A stretch of 64,000 bases of DNA from NCBI RefSeq assembly GCF_033097505.1, contig NZ_AP028654.1, forward strand, positions 3,048,001-3,112,000, in the 5' to 3' direction. A program made the translations under genes and the position numbers. Position 1 is the stretch's first letter, and every line of letters begins with the position of its first letter. Under the pieces are notes generated by a model. It did no database searches and was not told the DNA's origin. It saw only the letters and a program-made list of their open reading frames with translations. The DNA comes from Helicovermis profundi (GTDB taxonomy: Bacteria; Bacillota; Clostridia; Peptostreptococcales; Acidaminobacteraceae). This document shows positions 7,738 to 16,458 of this stretch, piece by piece.

Positions 7738-8772
7738 TTATGCATTAACAGATTTGTAATAATCAGAAAAGAATAGATAACCAGACTCTCTAAGTCGATT
7801 ATCTGTGATAGAACAACTTAGTATTTGGCTACCGGCGACTTGCCAGTAGCCTTTTCTAGTATTTGCATACTTAATTGCATTGGAATGGTTATAACCGAGA
7901 CGCTTAAGCATTCTGTACCTCGTTCTTACTTTCTTCCACCTTTTCCAGATAAACATCCGAAGCCTTCTGCGTAACCACCTGTCAGTACGTTGTAAAAGAG
8001 TTTTCATGTCAGCTAGTTTAAAATAATTCACCCAACCTCTAACAAATTGTTTCAGTTTAAGCTTTAAAGCTTCATAACTGATACCTTTGCTTCTTGATGT
8101 GATTTCTCTTACTTTCACTTTCATTTTGCCTACATTTTTCTTGTGCACTCTCAGTTTTATACCAACTCTACTTGGATAGAATCCATAGCCTAAGAACTTT
8201 ATGTGTCCAATGTAAGACACTGAGGTCTTTTCTCTGTTCACACGAAGTTTTAGCTTCTCTTCGATGAACGGTAAAATATGTCTCAGTATCCTTTTAGCGC
8301 TCCGTTTTGTTTTTGCAAACAGCAATGCATCATCTGCATAACGAACAAAGCGTATTCCACGACGTTCCAGTTCTTTATCCAATTCATTCAACATAATATT
8401 ACTGCACAGTGGGCTTAAGTTTCCACCCTGTGCTAAACCTATAGATGTTTCTTCAAACTTTCTATCGACTATTGCTCCTGCTATTAAATATTTGTGAATC
8501 AATGAAATGACGCGTCCATCTTTAATTGTTCTTGATAGGATTTCTATCATTTTCGATTGACTCACTGTATCAAAAAATTTCTCTAAATCCATGTCTACAA
8601 CATATGTGTAACCTTCATTAGCATATTCTTTGCACTTCTTTAAGGCATCATGAGCACTTCGCTTTGGTCTAAAGCCATAACTGCTTTCACTAAATGTTGC
8701 TTCATAGATTGGCGATAGTATTTGCTGAATTCCTTGTTGCACCATTCGATCTACCACTGTGTAGATAGGCAT
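7738..8772 (-). pseudogene. ltrA: Group II intron reverse transcriptase/maturase, 3' part
   Basis: This part continues the reverse transcriptase from VVDRMVQQGIQQILSPIYE. It shows the fingers/palm motifs SYGFRPKRSAHDAL and DMDLEKFFDTV, the active site RYADDALLF, the thumb/X domain (KFLGYGFY, VRGWVNYFKLADM) and the RRRLRMFIWKRWKKVRTR-type maturase end. No HNH endonuclease is present. Its apparent start (MPIY) comes from IS sequence, so it has no proper start of its own. The usual PQGGPLSP is replaced by AQGGNLSP, a second sign of decay or divergence. The 5' part lies at 11804-12207. Confidence 0.9.
8753..8760. repeat. Target-site duplication, left copy
   Basis: ACCACTGT here is repeated exactly at 11804-11811, flush with both ends of the insertion sequence. 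In the reverse transcriptase reading frame it encodes part of TVV, which therefore appears at the end of one half and the start of the other. Confidence 0.85.
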
Positions 8773-8814
8773 TTTATTTACTATTATAACACTTATTATT
8801 CTTCAAAATAAACA

Positions 8815-8950
8815 AAGGACCTACATTAAATAATTGACTAAATTTTAATCAGATTATTTAATATAGGCCCTTTTTATGTTATGCTATCATAAAATAATTA
8901 AGAAAGGAAAAAAGACAGAAGAGCCCTTCGAAAGTTTCTTCTGCCTTTCT
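8815..8950. repeat. Two hairpins near the left end of the insertion sequence
   Basis: The first (about 8815-8875) pairs AAAGG.CCTA.ATTAAATAAT with GATTATTTAAT.TAGG.CCTTT and ends in a T-run on the plus strand. The second (8902-8950) pairs AGAAAG...CAGAAG with CTTCTG.CTTTCT. They lie between the IS end and its first gene and may block transcription from outside, as in other insertion sequences. Confidence 0.5.
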
Positions 8951-8997
8951 AAATGCTTACGTAAATCCATAGGATTTTCATAAGTAAGACATATATT

Positions 8998-9522
8998 ATG
9001 ATAACTATTTTTTCTACAATAATCAAGTCTTTTTCACAAAATTCTTATAATACGATGATTGATCATTTACCGTTTCATCGCCTTTCTTGTAGCTGTGGCC
9101 AAAAGGGCTGTCTTATTAAACACGCCTATTATAAACGTTTTATTAAAATTTCTGGTAAATTATACGAACTAAAAATTCTAAGATTAATCTGTAAATGTTG
9201 TGGTAAAACTGAATCAGTTCTACCAAGTTGGATTGTTCCTTATTCTCAAATATTATTAAAGGATATTATCACAGTTATTCAGACTTATTTAAAAAAATTA
9301 CCTTTCGAAAATATTATGATCAACAACTTACTTATTGATGAAAGTAACATTAGATATATTATTCGTCAGTTCAATCGGCACTGGAGAGAGCGATTAGCTG
9401 TTTTTAAGATACCAATAAATCATAAATTTACAACTATTATGTCTTTTAAAAAATATAATAGACAGTTTATGCAAATTAAAAGCACTTCAAATATTTTATT
9501 TAATAACACCCACATAACTTAG
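8998..9522 (+). CDS. IS accessory protein, DUF6431-type zinc-ribbon
   Basis: A 174-residue protein with two cysteine knuckles (CSCGQKGC near residue 32 and CKCCGK near 65), the opening FSQNSYNTMIDHLP and KHAYYKRFIKISG typical of DUF6431 proteins encoded beside DDE transposase/ATPase pairs in Clostridia. It is the first gene of the IS and lies 64 bases before the transposase. No strong ribosome site is seen before the ATG at 8998. Its role in transposition, perhaps DNA end recognition, is not known to me. Confidence 0.7.
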   Translation: MITIFSTIIKSFSQNSYNTMIDHLPFHRLSCSCGQKGCLIKHAYYKRFIKISGKLYELKILRLICKCCGKTESVLPSWIVPYSQILLKDIITVIQTYLKKLPFENIMINNLLIDESNIRYIIRQFNRHWRERLAVFKIPINHKFTTIMSFKKYNRQFMQIKSTSNILFNNTHIT

Positions 9523-9586
9523 TTTTACGCTTACTTTTTAATGATTTATACTCCTAATAAACTTATAAATACAGGAGGATTTTTTA

Positions 9587-10831
9587 ATGAATAACGATGA
9601 TAAGCAAAAAATTGCACTTTTTAGGTATAGCATTCTTGCTCCATTAATTAGCGGAACATGTGATGATTCGAAATCTAATAAGGCTTTTTTTCGTGATGCC
9701 TCTCATAACACTTATACCAATCCGAGGGGCATGGATACTATTATTTCGGCTACAACTATAGAGCGTTGGTACTATAGTTATCAAAAATATGGTTTTGATG
9801 GTCTAATGCCTAAAAGGCGTAATGATACAGGTCAATCAAGAAAACTTGATGATGATATGATAGAGCAAATTAACTATCTTAAAAGTGAATATCCAAGAAT
9901 TCCTGCTACATTAATTCATCAAAAGTTAATTAGTAATGGCACTATTAACAAAGGTGAAATTTCACTTTCAACAATTAATAGATATGTAAATCAATTAAAT
10001 AAAAATAATCTTTATACCAATAATAAGGATATGAGAAGATATGAGCGTCCTCATATCAATGAAGTATGGTGTGGTGACAGCAGTGTTGGACCTTACTTAA
10101 TGATTAATAGGAAAAAACATAAAGTGTGGATTATTGCTATGTTAGATGATGCTTCACGTATGATAACTGGTATTGACGTATTTTTTAATGATAATACAGT
10201 TAATGTAATGTCTGTACTAAAATCTGCAGTTTCAAAATATGGAAGACCAAAACGACTAAATTTTGATAATGGATCTTCATATAAAAATAAGCAAATCACC
10301 TTACTTGCTGCTCGCATTGGTTCAACGCTTAACTACAATCCACCTTATACACCAACTGGAAAAGCTAAGGTAGAAAGGTTCTTTAAAACCCTTAAACAAC
10401 AGTGGATGAGTGGACTTAACATGAATGATTTTTCATCACTCGAGGATCTTCGTTTATCACTTTTAATATATGTAAAATCTTACAATCAAAAGATTCATAG
10501 TTCTTTAAACGGATTATCACCAATGGACCGTTTTTTTAGTGAATCAGCGCTTATCAAAAGATTAAGTGAAGATCATATTTATAAAAGTTTTCTACTTGAA
10601 ATAGAGCGGCGAGTTTCAACAGATAATGTAGTTGTAATTAATGAAGTGGAATATGAAGTGCATTATAGATTTTCTAAACAAAGAATTACTTTAAGGTATT
10701 CACCTGATATGAAAAATATTTTTATATTAGATAAATATACAGGAGATTTAACGCCTATTAAGTTACTAAATAAGCATGAAAATTCTAAAATCAAACGTGA
10801 AAAAGTTAAATTAACAGGAGGAAAAAATTAA
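9587..10831 (+). CDS. DDE transposase of the insertion sequence (rve / TniA type)
   Basis: A 414-residue transposase. N-terminal helix-turn-helix segments (residues about 55-145, including ATTIERWYYSYQKYGFDGL) are followed by the integrase catalytic core with D164 (WCGDSSVG), D227 (NFDNGSSY) and E263 (KAKVERFF), then a beta-rich C-terminal domain. ACAGGAGG lies 9 bases before the ATG. Its stop codon overlaps the start of the ATPase gene, so the two are translationally coupled. Mu/Tn7-type partners of this sort need the ATPase for target choice. Confidence 0.9.
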   Translation: MNNDDKQKIALFRYSILAPLISGTCDDSKSNKAFFRDASHNTYTNPRGMDTIISATTIERWYYSYQKYGFDGLMPKRRNDTGQSRKLDDDMIEQINYLKSEYPRIPATLIHQKLISNGTINKGEISLSTINRYVNQLNKNNLYTNNKDMRRYERPHINEVWCGDSSVGPYLMINRKKHKVWIIAMLDDASRMITGIDVFFNDNTVNVMSVLKSAVSKYGRPKRLNFDNGSSYKNKQITLLAARIGSTLNYNPPYTPTGKAKVERFFKTLKQQWMSGLNMNDFSSLEDLRLSLLIYVKSYNQKIHSSLNGLSPMDRFFSESALIKRLSEDHIYKSFLLEIERRVSTDNVVVINEVEYEVHYRFSKQRITLRYSPDMKNIFILDKYTGDLTPIKLLNKHENSKIKREKVKLTGGKN

Positions 10832-11634
10832 TGGATTATACAAGTCGTTTTGGGTTAGATTTTAACCCATTTATAAAAAATAGTAAAGAAATAATAATTG
10901 AAACATCTGAATACAAAGAAACTTTGTTAAGACTTAATATACTACTTGAAACTAGAGGATTTGGTCTTATTACAGGATCACCTGGAAAAGGTAAAACAAC
11001 TATTATAAGAAGTTGGTCTAAAATACTAAATCCTTCACTTTTTAAGGTTATTTATAGTTCATTATCAACTCTAACTGTAGCTGAATTTTATAAAAATTTA
11101 GCTCAGCAATTAGGTTTAGAGCCAATGATGAGAAAAAATGATAATTTTAAGATAATTCAAAATGAAATTACTAGATACGCTGTTGAAAAACGCATAACTC
11201 CGGTTATTATTATTGATGAAGCAAATTACATTAATAATGGTATACTAAATGATTTGAAAATTCTTTTCAATTTTGAAATGGATTCAAAAGATCGTGCAGT
11301 TGTATTATTAGTTGGACTTCCAAATATAAATAATACTCTTAGATTAGTATCACACGAACCGCTAAGACAAAGAATAACTATGAATTATCATTTAGATGGA
11401 CTAAATAAAGAAGAAGCTAGAAGCTATATAAAAAATAAACTCATCGGAGCTAATTGTCATGTAAATATTTTTAGTGAAGGAGCCTTAGAAGGCATAATTA
11501 ACTCTTCAAATGGTATACCAAGAATTATTAATAAAATATGTAATGCATGCTTATTAATAGGTAATAATCAAAATATTACAGATATTAATAACGATATTGT
11601 AATGATGGCGGTTAATGAAACTGAATTAGGATAA
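10831..11634 (+). CDS. AAA ATPase of the insertion sequence (TniB/TnsC/ExeA-like)
   Basis: 267 residues with Walker A GSPGKGKTT (about 49-57), Walker B VIIIDEAN and a C-terminal lid containing GIPRIINKICNACL. It belongs to the ExeA/TniB group of ATPases that act as target selectors for DDE transposases. The ATG overlaps the transposase stop (TAATG), and AGGAGG is within the end of that gene. It is followed by a terminator at 11643. Confidence 0.88.
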   Translation: MDYTSRFGLDFNPFIKNSKEIIIETSEYKETLLRLNILLETRGFGLITGSPGKGKTTIIRSWSKILNPSLFKVIYSSLSTLTVAEFYKNLAQQLGLEPMMRKNDNFKIIQNEITRYAVEKRITPVIIIDEANYINNGILNDLKILFNFEMDSKDRAVVLLVGLPNINNTLRLVSHEPLRQRITMNYHLDGLNKEEARSYIKNKLIGANCHVNIFSEGALEGIINSSNGIPRIINKICNACLLIGNNQNITDINNDIVMMAVNETELG

Positions 11635-11642
11635 AAAATAAT

Positions 11643-11675
11643 AAAACTATGATTTAGTTATTTAATCATGGTTTT
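11643..11675 (+). terminator. Terminator of the IS operon
   Basis: AAAACTATGATT and AATCATGGTTTT form a 12-base stem just after the ATPase gene, followed by ATTTCATTTT. Confidence 0.7.
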
Positions 11676-11803
11676 ATTTCATTTTAAAACACATTATTTA
11701 ACATGAATAAGCTACATCAATAAATTTGAATATGCTATTTTTTTAGCTATTTTTAACGTAATTTAATTTGAAGAATCCAACATCAAATAATTTGACAATC
11801 AAC

Positions 11804-12207
11804 ACCACTGTTGGTATTCCCAACTGTCGTTTCTTTCCATTGTCTTTCGGTATTTCTACTCGTCGAACTGGTTGCGGACGGTATTTTCCATCCAGTATGG
11901 CCTTTTTCAACTCATCTCCATTGTCTTGCAAATGTTGTAGAAGATGCTCTACTTCCATTCCATCAACGCCGTGAGAACCTTTATTCTTTTTCACCTGTTT
12001 ATAGGCTTTATTCAGATTTGCAGATTCTAAGATTTGTTCTAAAAGTCCATTTGCATCTCTGTCGGCATCGGTGATGTTGTTTTCAGTTATCCTCTTTTCG
12101 GTAAGCACTCTGTCATACCCTTCGTGTGCCGCACTAGCTCTCCGACAGTAGTCATTGTCACTACAATATTTTCTGCTTTTCTTCATCCCGATTTCGGTAA
12201 CATTCAT
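11804..12207 (-). pseudogene. ltrA: Group II intron reverse transcriptase, 5' part (contains right target duplication 11804-11811)
   Basis: Starts at the ATG at 12207 with AAGGAGGTG 7 bases upstream. It encodes the N-terminal RT-0/RT-1 region: LLEQILESANLNKAYKQV, NKGSHGVDGM and KYRPQPVRRVEIPKDNGKK, up to QLGIPTVV. The frame then runs into IS sequence and stops at 11743. The missing rest is at 7738-8760. The two halves join in frame across the 8-bp duplication, so exact IS excision would restore the gene. Confidence 0.9.
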
Positions 12208-12608
12208 TGACTTTCACCTCCTTAGGTTCAACCCTTCATGACTTCATAGGCGAAGTCACTAATATGGTATCGGCTGACTTCTCATGATAAATCTTATTTC
12301 AACCACGATTCACACAAATGTTTCACATGTCCATGAGATCTCCCCAGGTAAGAACACAATCTTTCTCTCCATGTATCTGCCACATTTACGCTGTTGATTC
12401 CGAGTAGTTATTGGACTTTGATTTGTTTAGCAACCTTATCCATCAACTTGCGCCTTATGTGATTTCTGTTCGTCAGACCAGAGATTTGCCGCCGGCTTCC
12501 TTCAGATTCCTCGTCACCAAGGACACCCTTGCCATAAGCTATACACTTCCCACTACTAGGGTATGTTAGGGACTTTCACCCGTTAGATTGTGCCCATGCT
12601 GGGCACAC
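12208..12608 (-). ncRNA. Group II intron 5' ribozyme region (domains I-III and start of IV)
   Basis: Begins GTGTGCCCAGCATGGGCAC, a short hairpin at the 5' splice site, then CTAACGGGTGAAAGTCCC and the G+C-rich GGAAGCCGGCGGCAAATC stretch, all characteristic of group II intron domain I. It ends at the ORF ribosome site. The richness in G+C and structure contrasts sharply with the flanking DNA. Confidence 0.75.
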
Positions 12609-12610
12609 TA

Positions 12611-12656
12611 AAAAAAATAAGTAGATGGGTAGTATTATCCATCTACTTATTTTTTT
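12611..12656 (-). terminator. fbp terminator and group II intron target
   Basis: An 18-base stem (12611-12628 with 12639-12656; core ATAAGTAGATGG/CCATCTACTTAT) with A/T runs on both sides works in both directions. It ends the fbp transcript; the intron begins 2 bases after its T-run. Confidence 0.9.
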
Positions 12657-12690
12657 ATGTATCTTTCTCTTTTATTCAATTATTAGAATT

Positions 12691-14637
12691 CTAAAGTTCA
12701 TTTATATATCCTTTTCTATAGCACTGCAAAAGTTCTTTAAGTATTAAAATTGATTTTTTTAGCTCTTTTCCATCATCAGTATCTGCAACTAAAACTCTTT
12801 TTTCCTCTTCTTTTATATATACCTCTTTTGGAAGCATATCATAGTTATTATAAATAGACTCTGTAAATGACAAAAATGGTTTATGCGAAACCAGAGCTAT
12901 ATTTTGTGAATTGTAAGTCAATGTATATCCCGCAATACCAGTTATTTTTTGATATGCTTTTGAAAATCCCCCATCAATTACCAATAGTTTTCCCTTTGCC
13001 TTTACAGGATTTTCGCCCTTTGCAGTTTTTACTGGAACATGCCCATTTACTATATGCCCTTTTTCTGTATCAAGCCCAAATTCTATCAATATTTTATCAA
13101 TAAAACTTTCATCGTTTCTAAAATTATAATAAGCATTTTTATTTTCCCTCATAAGACTTTCATCACCTATAAACAGCCGCTCAAATGTTTTCATTTTATC
13201 TTTACCAAACAATGGAGAATTTTTGCCACACCACAAGTACCACAAAATATCATTATTTGCATTTTCTATAAAATATGCTTCTCTAGCTTTCAAATCAAAA
13301 TAATCCATTAATGATTTACCAAAGTATATTTTCCCATCAAATTCAGCCTTAATAAATTCACCTTTTACATCAACTGGTATGGCTGCGTGATATAGTAAAT
13401 TACCGTTCGTTTTATTATACATACTTCCTTTAGAATATAGAAACTTAATATGCTCTTTAAGTTTTTCTGAGTGTTTAAAACTAGAAATCAATATTTTTAC
13501 TAATTCCTCTTCCTCTTCAGTAAGTTTATATGGATTACTTTTTATTAGTGTTGGGAAAAAAGAGTCTTTCATATTATAGATTTTTCCTTCAACTTTTACA
13601 GTCTTGTTATCCACTGCAAGTTTATCTAAAAATAATCTATCCTCCATTTCATAAGCCGGATTATTTTTTATTATTTTTCCCTCTAACTTAAATTGTATTA
13701 CCGCTACAGCTTTTTGCATCTTACTTATTAATAATAAATCTCTATCACGTAACATATGATTCTTTTGTAATTTAGGTTTATAGATTGAATTTTCATTATC
13801 AGTCTTATTTTCACTATAAATTTCATCAGAAAATTGTGCTAAAGGAAGTAAATTAATCCCATATCCATCTTGAATAGTTTCTAAATTGGCATATCTAAGT
13901 GCAATTCGAAGCACATTAAATACGCAAGCACCTGATCCTGCTGCAGCTCCCATCCACAATATATCATGATTTCCCCACTGAATATCACAATTATGATGTT
14001 TTATAAGTTCATCCATGATTTTATGAGATCCATCGCCCCTATCGTAAATATCTCCAACTATATGAAGTTTATCAATTACTAATCTTCTAATAGACTTTGA
14101 TATTTCAATAATAAATTTATCTGCTCTTTTTGTTTCTATAATTGTATTAATTATTTCATTATAATATCTCTTTTTTGATTCCATATCTTCTTGTTCTTGC
14201 ATTAGCTCTTCAATTATATATATAAAATTTTCAGGAAGTGCTTTTCTTACTTTCGAACGTGTATATTTAAAAGATGCTGTTCGTAGCAGTAAAATCAATC
14301 TATATATGGCATCAAAATACCATTCATTTGTTATTTCGTTTTTTTTATGTAAATAAATCAATTTATTTTTAGGATAATATACTAGAGTTGCAAGTTCATT
14401 CTTTTCTGTTTCATTAATACGATTCTCAAATGTTTCATCAATTTTTCTTCTAATAACTCCAGAAGCATTTCTAAGTACATGAGAAAATGATTCATATTCT
14501 CCATGTAAATCTGTTAAAAAATGCTCAGTTCCTTTTGGAAGATTTATAATAGCACTTAAATTTATTATTTCTTTACTTACTAAGTCTATATTTGGATACC
14601 GCTTTGAAATCAATTTTAAATAATCTATTTTTTTCAT
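12691..14637 (-). CDS. fbp: Fructose-1,6-bisphosphatase, class III
   Basis: Gluconeogenic enzyme that hydrolyses fructose 1,6-bisphosphate. The 648-residue length and metallophosphatase motifs are those of the Firmicutes class III enzyme: TDLHGEYESF (about 43-52), GDIYDRGDGSH (about 195-205), WGNHDILWMGAAAGSG, and NGHVPVKTAKGENPVKAKGK near residue 555 with VIDGGFSKAY. GGAGGAAAC precedes the ATG. It is monocistronic and converges on prfC. Confidence 0.97.
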   Translation of the reverse strand: MKKIDYLKLISKRYPNIDLVSKEIINLSAIINLPKGTEHFLTDLHGEYESFSHVLRNASGVIRRKIDETFENRINETEKNELATLVYYPKNKLIYLHKKNEITNEWYFDAIYRLILLLRTASFKYTRSKVRKALPENFIYIIEELMQEQEDMESKKRYYNEIINTIIETKRADKFIIEISKSIRRLVIDKLHIVGDIYDRGDGSHKIMDELIKHHNCDIQWGNHDILWMGAAAGSGACVFNVLRIALRYANLETIQDGYGINLLPLAQFSDEIYSENKTDNENSIYKPKLQKNHMLRDRDLLLISKMQKAVAVIQFKLEGKIIKNNPAYEMEDRLFLDKLAVDNKTVKVEGKIYNMKDSFFPTLIKSNPYKLTEEEEELVKILISSFKHSEKLKEHIKFLYSKGSMYNKTNGNLLYHAAIPVDVKGEFIKAEFDGKIYFGKSLMDYFDLKAREAYFIENANNDILWYLWCGKNSPLFGKDKMKTFERLFIGDESLMRENKNAYYNFRNDESFIDKILIEFGLDTEKGHIVNGHVPVKTAKGENPVKAKGKLLVIDGGFSKAYQKITGIAGYTLTYNSQNIALVSHKPFLSFTESIYNNYDMLPKEVYIKEEEKRVLVADTDDGKELKKSILILKELLQCYRKGYINEL

Positions 14638-14726
14638 GTTTCCTCCAAGAATTAAATAAGCCTACATAACATACTTTTTCAGTATAGCAATAATTTCTAA
14701 ATACACTTAGTACATATGTCTTATAT

Positions 14727-14780
14727 TTTAAAAAAGCTTTTAAAAATATTTAAGAAAACAATATCTTTAAAAGCTTCAAA
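14727..14780 (-). terminator. Terminator of the wal operon downstream of the MscS gene
   Basis: AAGCTTTTAAA and TTTAAAAGCTT arms around a 25-base loop lie next to the MscS stop codon, with T-runs on the minus strand. Confidence 0.6.
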
Positions 14781-14781
14781 A

Positions 14782-15573
14782 TTACTTAAGTAAATTTATG
14801 TCCATATGTGGATATGGAATATTAATGCCTTCTTTATCAAAGGCTTCTTTTACTTCCTCAATTAAATCAAAATGTATATCCCAATAATCCTCAGATTTAC
14901 ACCACACTCTAAGGGTAAAGTCTATTGAACTTTCACCATGACTAGACATCCTAACAAAAGGCATAGGAGTTTCTAATACTTTATCATGCTTTTTAACGGT
15001 AGATAAAATTATTTCTTTAACTTTTTTAGTAGATGACTCATATCCAACTCCAAATACTAAATCGACTCTTCTTTTATTATTAAATGAATAGTTTATAATA
15101 CTAGCATTCGCTAAAGATCCATTCGGAATAATAATTTGTTTATTATCAGGAGTGGTTAAGTATGTATGAAAAATCTGAATTCCTTCAACTGTTCCACTAT
15201 GTCCAACGCTCTCGATATAATCACCAACTTTAAATGGTTTTAATCCTAAAATTAATACTCCACCAGCAAAATTTGCAAGACTTCCTTGAAGTGCAAGACC
15301 AATAGCTAAACTCATTGCACCAAGTATTGCTACAAAAGTAGTCGTCGCAACTCCAAGCATTGAAGCTACTGTAACAAAAAGAATAACTTTAAGAGCCATT
15401 TTTATAAAGGATCTTGAAAAAGATACTAATGATTTATCTAGTTTCATCTTTTCAAACGACTTATCTAATAATTTTATACTATATTTTATTATCTTAAGTC
15501 CAACAACTAAAGTTACAACAGAGTATAAAATTTTAAATCCATAAATTGATAATATATCCAAATAATAATTCAT
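14782..15573 (-). CDS. MscS-family mechanosensitive channel
   Basis: 263 residues. Three membrane segments are visible in the first 110 residues. The pore-lining TM3 carries the Gly/Ala pattern of MscS (AILGAMSLAIGLALQGSLANFAGG), followed by the beta domain start KPFKVGDYIE and the cytosolic cage domain. It opens on membrane tension to release solutes under hypo-osmotic shock. AAAGGAG precedes the ATG. It follows yycJ by 36 bases and appears to be the last gene of the wal transcript. Confidence 0.92.
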   Translation of the reverse strand: MNYYLDILSIYGFKILYSVVTLVVGLKIIKYSIKLLDKSFEKMKLDKSLVSFSRSFIKMALKVILFVTVASMLGVATTTFVAILGAMSLAIGLALQGSLANFAGGVLILGLKPFKVGDYIESVGHSGTVEGIQIFHTYLTTPDNKQIIIPNGSLANASIINYSFNNKRRVDLVFGVGYESSTKKVKEIILSTVKKHDKVLETPMPFVRMSSHGESSIDFTLRVWCKSEDYWDIHFDLIEEVKEAFDKEGINIPYPHMDINLLK

Positions 15574-15609
15574 ATTTTCTCCTTTTTTCTAAGTTTATAT
15601 TTACAATAC

Positions 15610-16416
15610 TCATTCTTTATTAATTTTGTAGAATCTGCTTACTTTATCTCTATAAGTCATATCTAAATTTACATCTTTGCCTACTATTATATTATTTTCT
15701 TCTAAAATATTTTTAACAGTTTTAAGAGCTAATTCAGGAAAATTATTTTCTCTACTTAAATGGCCAAGTAATACATTTTTTACATTTCCATTAAGCACTG
15801 TTTCTTTAATGAGTTCACCCGCAGCTTCATTGGATAAATGCCCATCATCTGATACTATCCTCTTTTTCAAATAATAAGGATAAGACCCAACCATAAGCAT
15901 TTCTTTATCATGATTTGATTCAACTAAAAGTAAATCAGAATTTTTTACTTCACCTAGTACATATTTCGTAACTACACCAAGATCTGTTACAACCGATATT
16001 TTGTTGTTATCTTTAGCAAATGTGTAGCCAATTGGATCTACAGCATCATGAGAAACTTCATATGTTTTTACATTAACATCTCCAATAAAAAACGCATCAT
16101 TTTTTTTTATAATTATAACTTTACTCTCATCTATTTTGCCTATTTTAAGTTTTACCTGCTCATAAGTTTTTTCAGTAATATATAATTTGTAGCCAAATTT
16201 TCTCATTAGTATTCCAACCGCTTTAACATGGTCAGAATGCTCATGTGTTATTAATACAGCTTCTATACTAAGTGGATCCACACCAATATTATATAATGCA
16301 TTTTTAATGTATTTTCCTGTTAAACCTGCATCAAGTAATATACCCGTTTTATCAGTGCCTATATATTGGCAATTACCACTACTACCACTTGCCAATGAAC
16401 AGAATTCAATTCCCAT
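15610..16416 (-). CDS. yycJ: WalJ/YycJ metallo-beta-lactamase-fold hydrolase
   Basis: I start at the ATG at 16416, which has AAGGAG 5 bases upstream; a longer frame from 16446 lacks a site. The 268-residue product has the family opening FCSLASGSSGNCQYI and the metal motif THEHSDH (about 57-63), then D137-type and H244-type metal ligands (VTDLG, LGHLSREN). YycJ acts as a nuclease-like hydrolase linked to cell division and DNA repair in Firmicutes and is the usual last member of wal operons. Confidence 0.93.
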   Translation of the reverse strand: MGIEFCSLASGSSGNCQYIGTDKTGILLDAGLTGKYIKNALYNIGVDPLSIEAVLITHEHSDHVKAVGILMRKFGYKLYITEKTYEQVKLKIGKIDESKVIIIKKNDAFFIGDVNVKTYEVSHDAVDPIGYTFAKDNNKISVVTDLGVVTKYVLGEVKNSDLLLVESNHDKEMLMVGSYPYYLKKRIVSDDGHLSNEAAGELIKETVLNGNVKNVLLGHLSRENNFPELALKTVKNILEENNIIVGKDVNLDMTYRDKVSRFYKINKE

Positions 16417-16458
16417 ATTTTCTCCTTCATTACTACTTAGTGACACTATAAAAACATC

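Larger units (their letters stand above)
8761..11803. mobile_element. 3,043-bp three-gene insertion sequence (DUF6431 / DDE transposase / AAA ATPase)
   Basis: The ends are imperfect inverted repeats: GTAGATAGGCATTTTATTTA on the left and GTTGATTGTCAAATTATTTG (read inward) on the right, matching at 14 of 20 positions. An 8-bp target duplication flanks them. Inside are a zinc-ribbon protein, an rve-type DDE transposase and an overlapping AAA ATPase, a combination like TnsA-less Tn7/Tn5053-related elements (TniA/TniB type). A conserved ATTCTTCAAA(T/A)TAAA occurs near both ends. The perfect duplication suggests a recent insertion. Confidence 0.9.
7654..12608 (-). mobile_element. Group II intron, interrupted by an insertion sequence
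   Basis: On the minus strand the element starts at 12608 with GTGTGCCCAGC (a GUGYG-type 5' end). It carries a ribozyme leader, an LtrA-type ORF beginning at 12207 and a domain V/VI-like end finishing near CCGAT at 7654. Without the inserted IS and one target copy it would be about 1.9 kb, the usual size. The 5' junction falls 2 bases after the T-run of the fbp terminator hairpin and the 3' junction 15 bases after prfC, so no host gene is broken. Terminator-side insertion is typical of class C introns. The ORF and 5' sequence look more like another bacterial class, perhaps D. Splicing mobility is lost because the ORF is split. Confidence 0.85.

Noticed and set aside
7738-8772. Retron or diversity-generating reverse transcriptase
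   Set aside because: The X/maturase domain, the 5' half at 11804-12207 and the ribozyme ends identify a group II intron.
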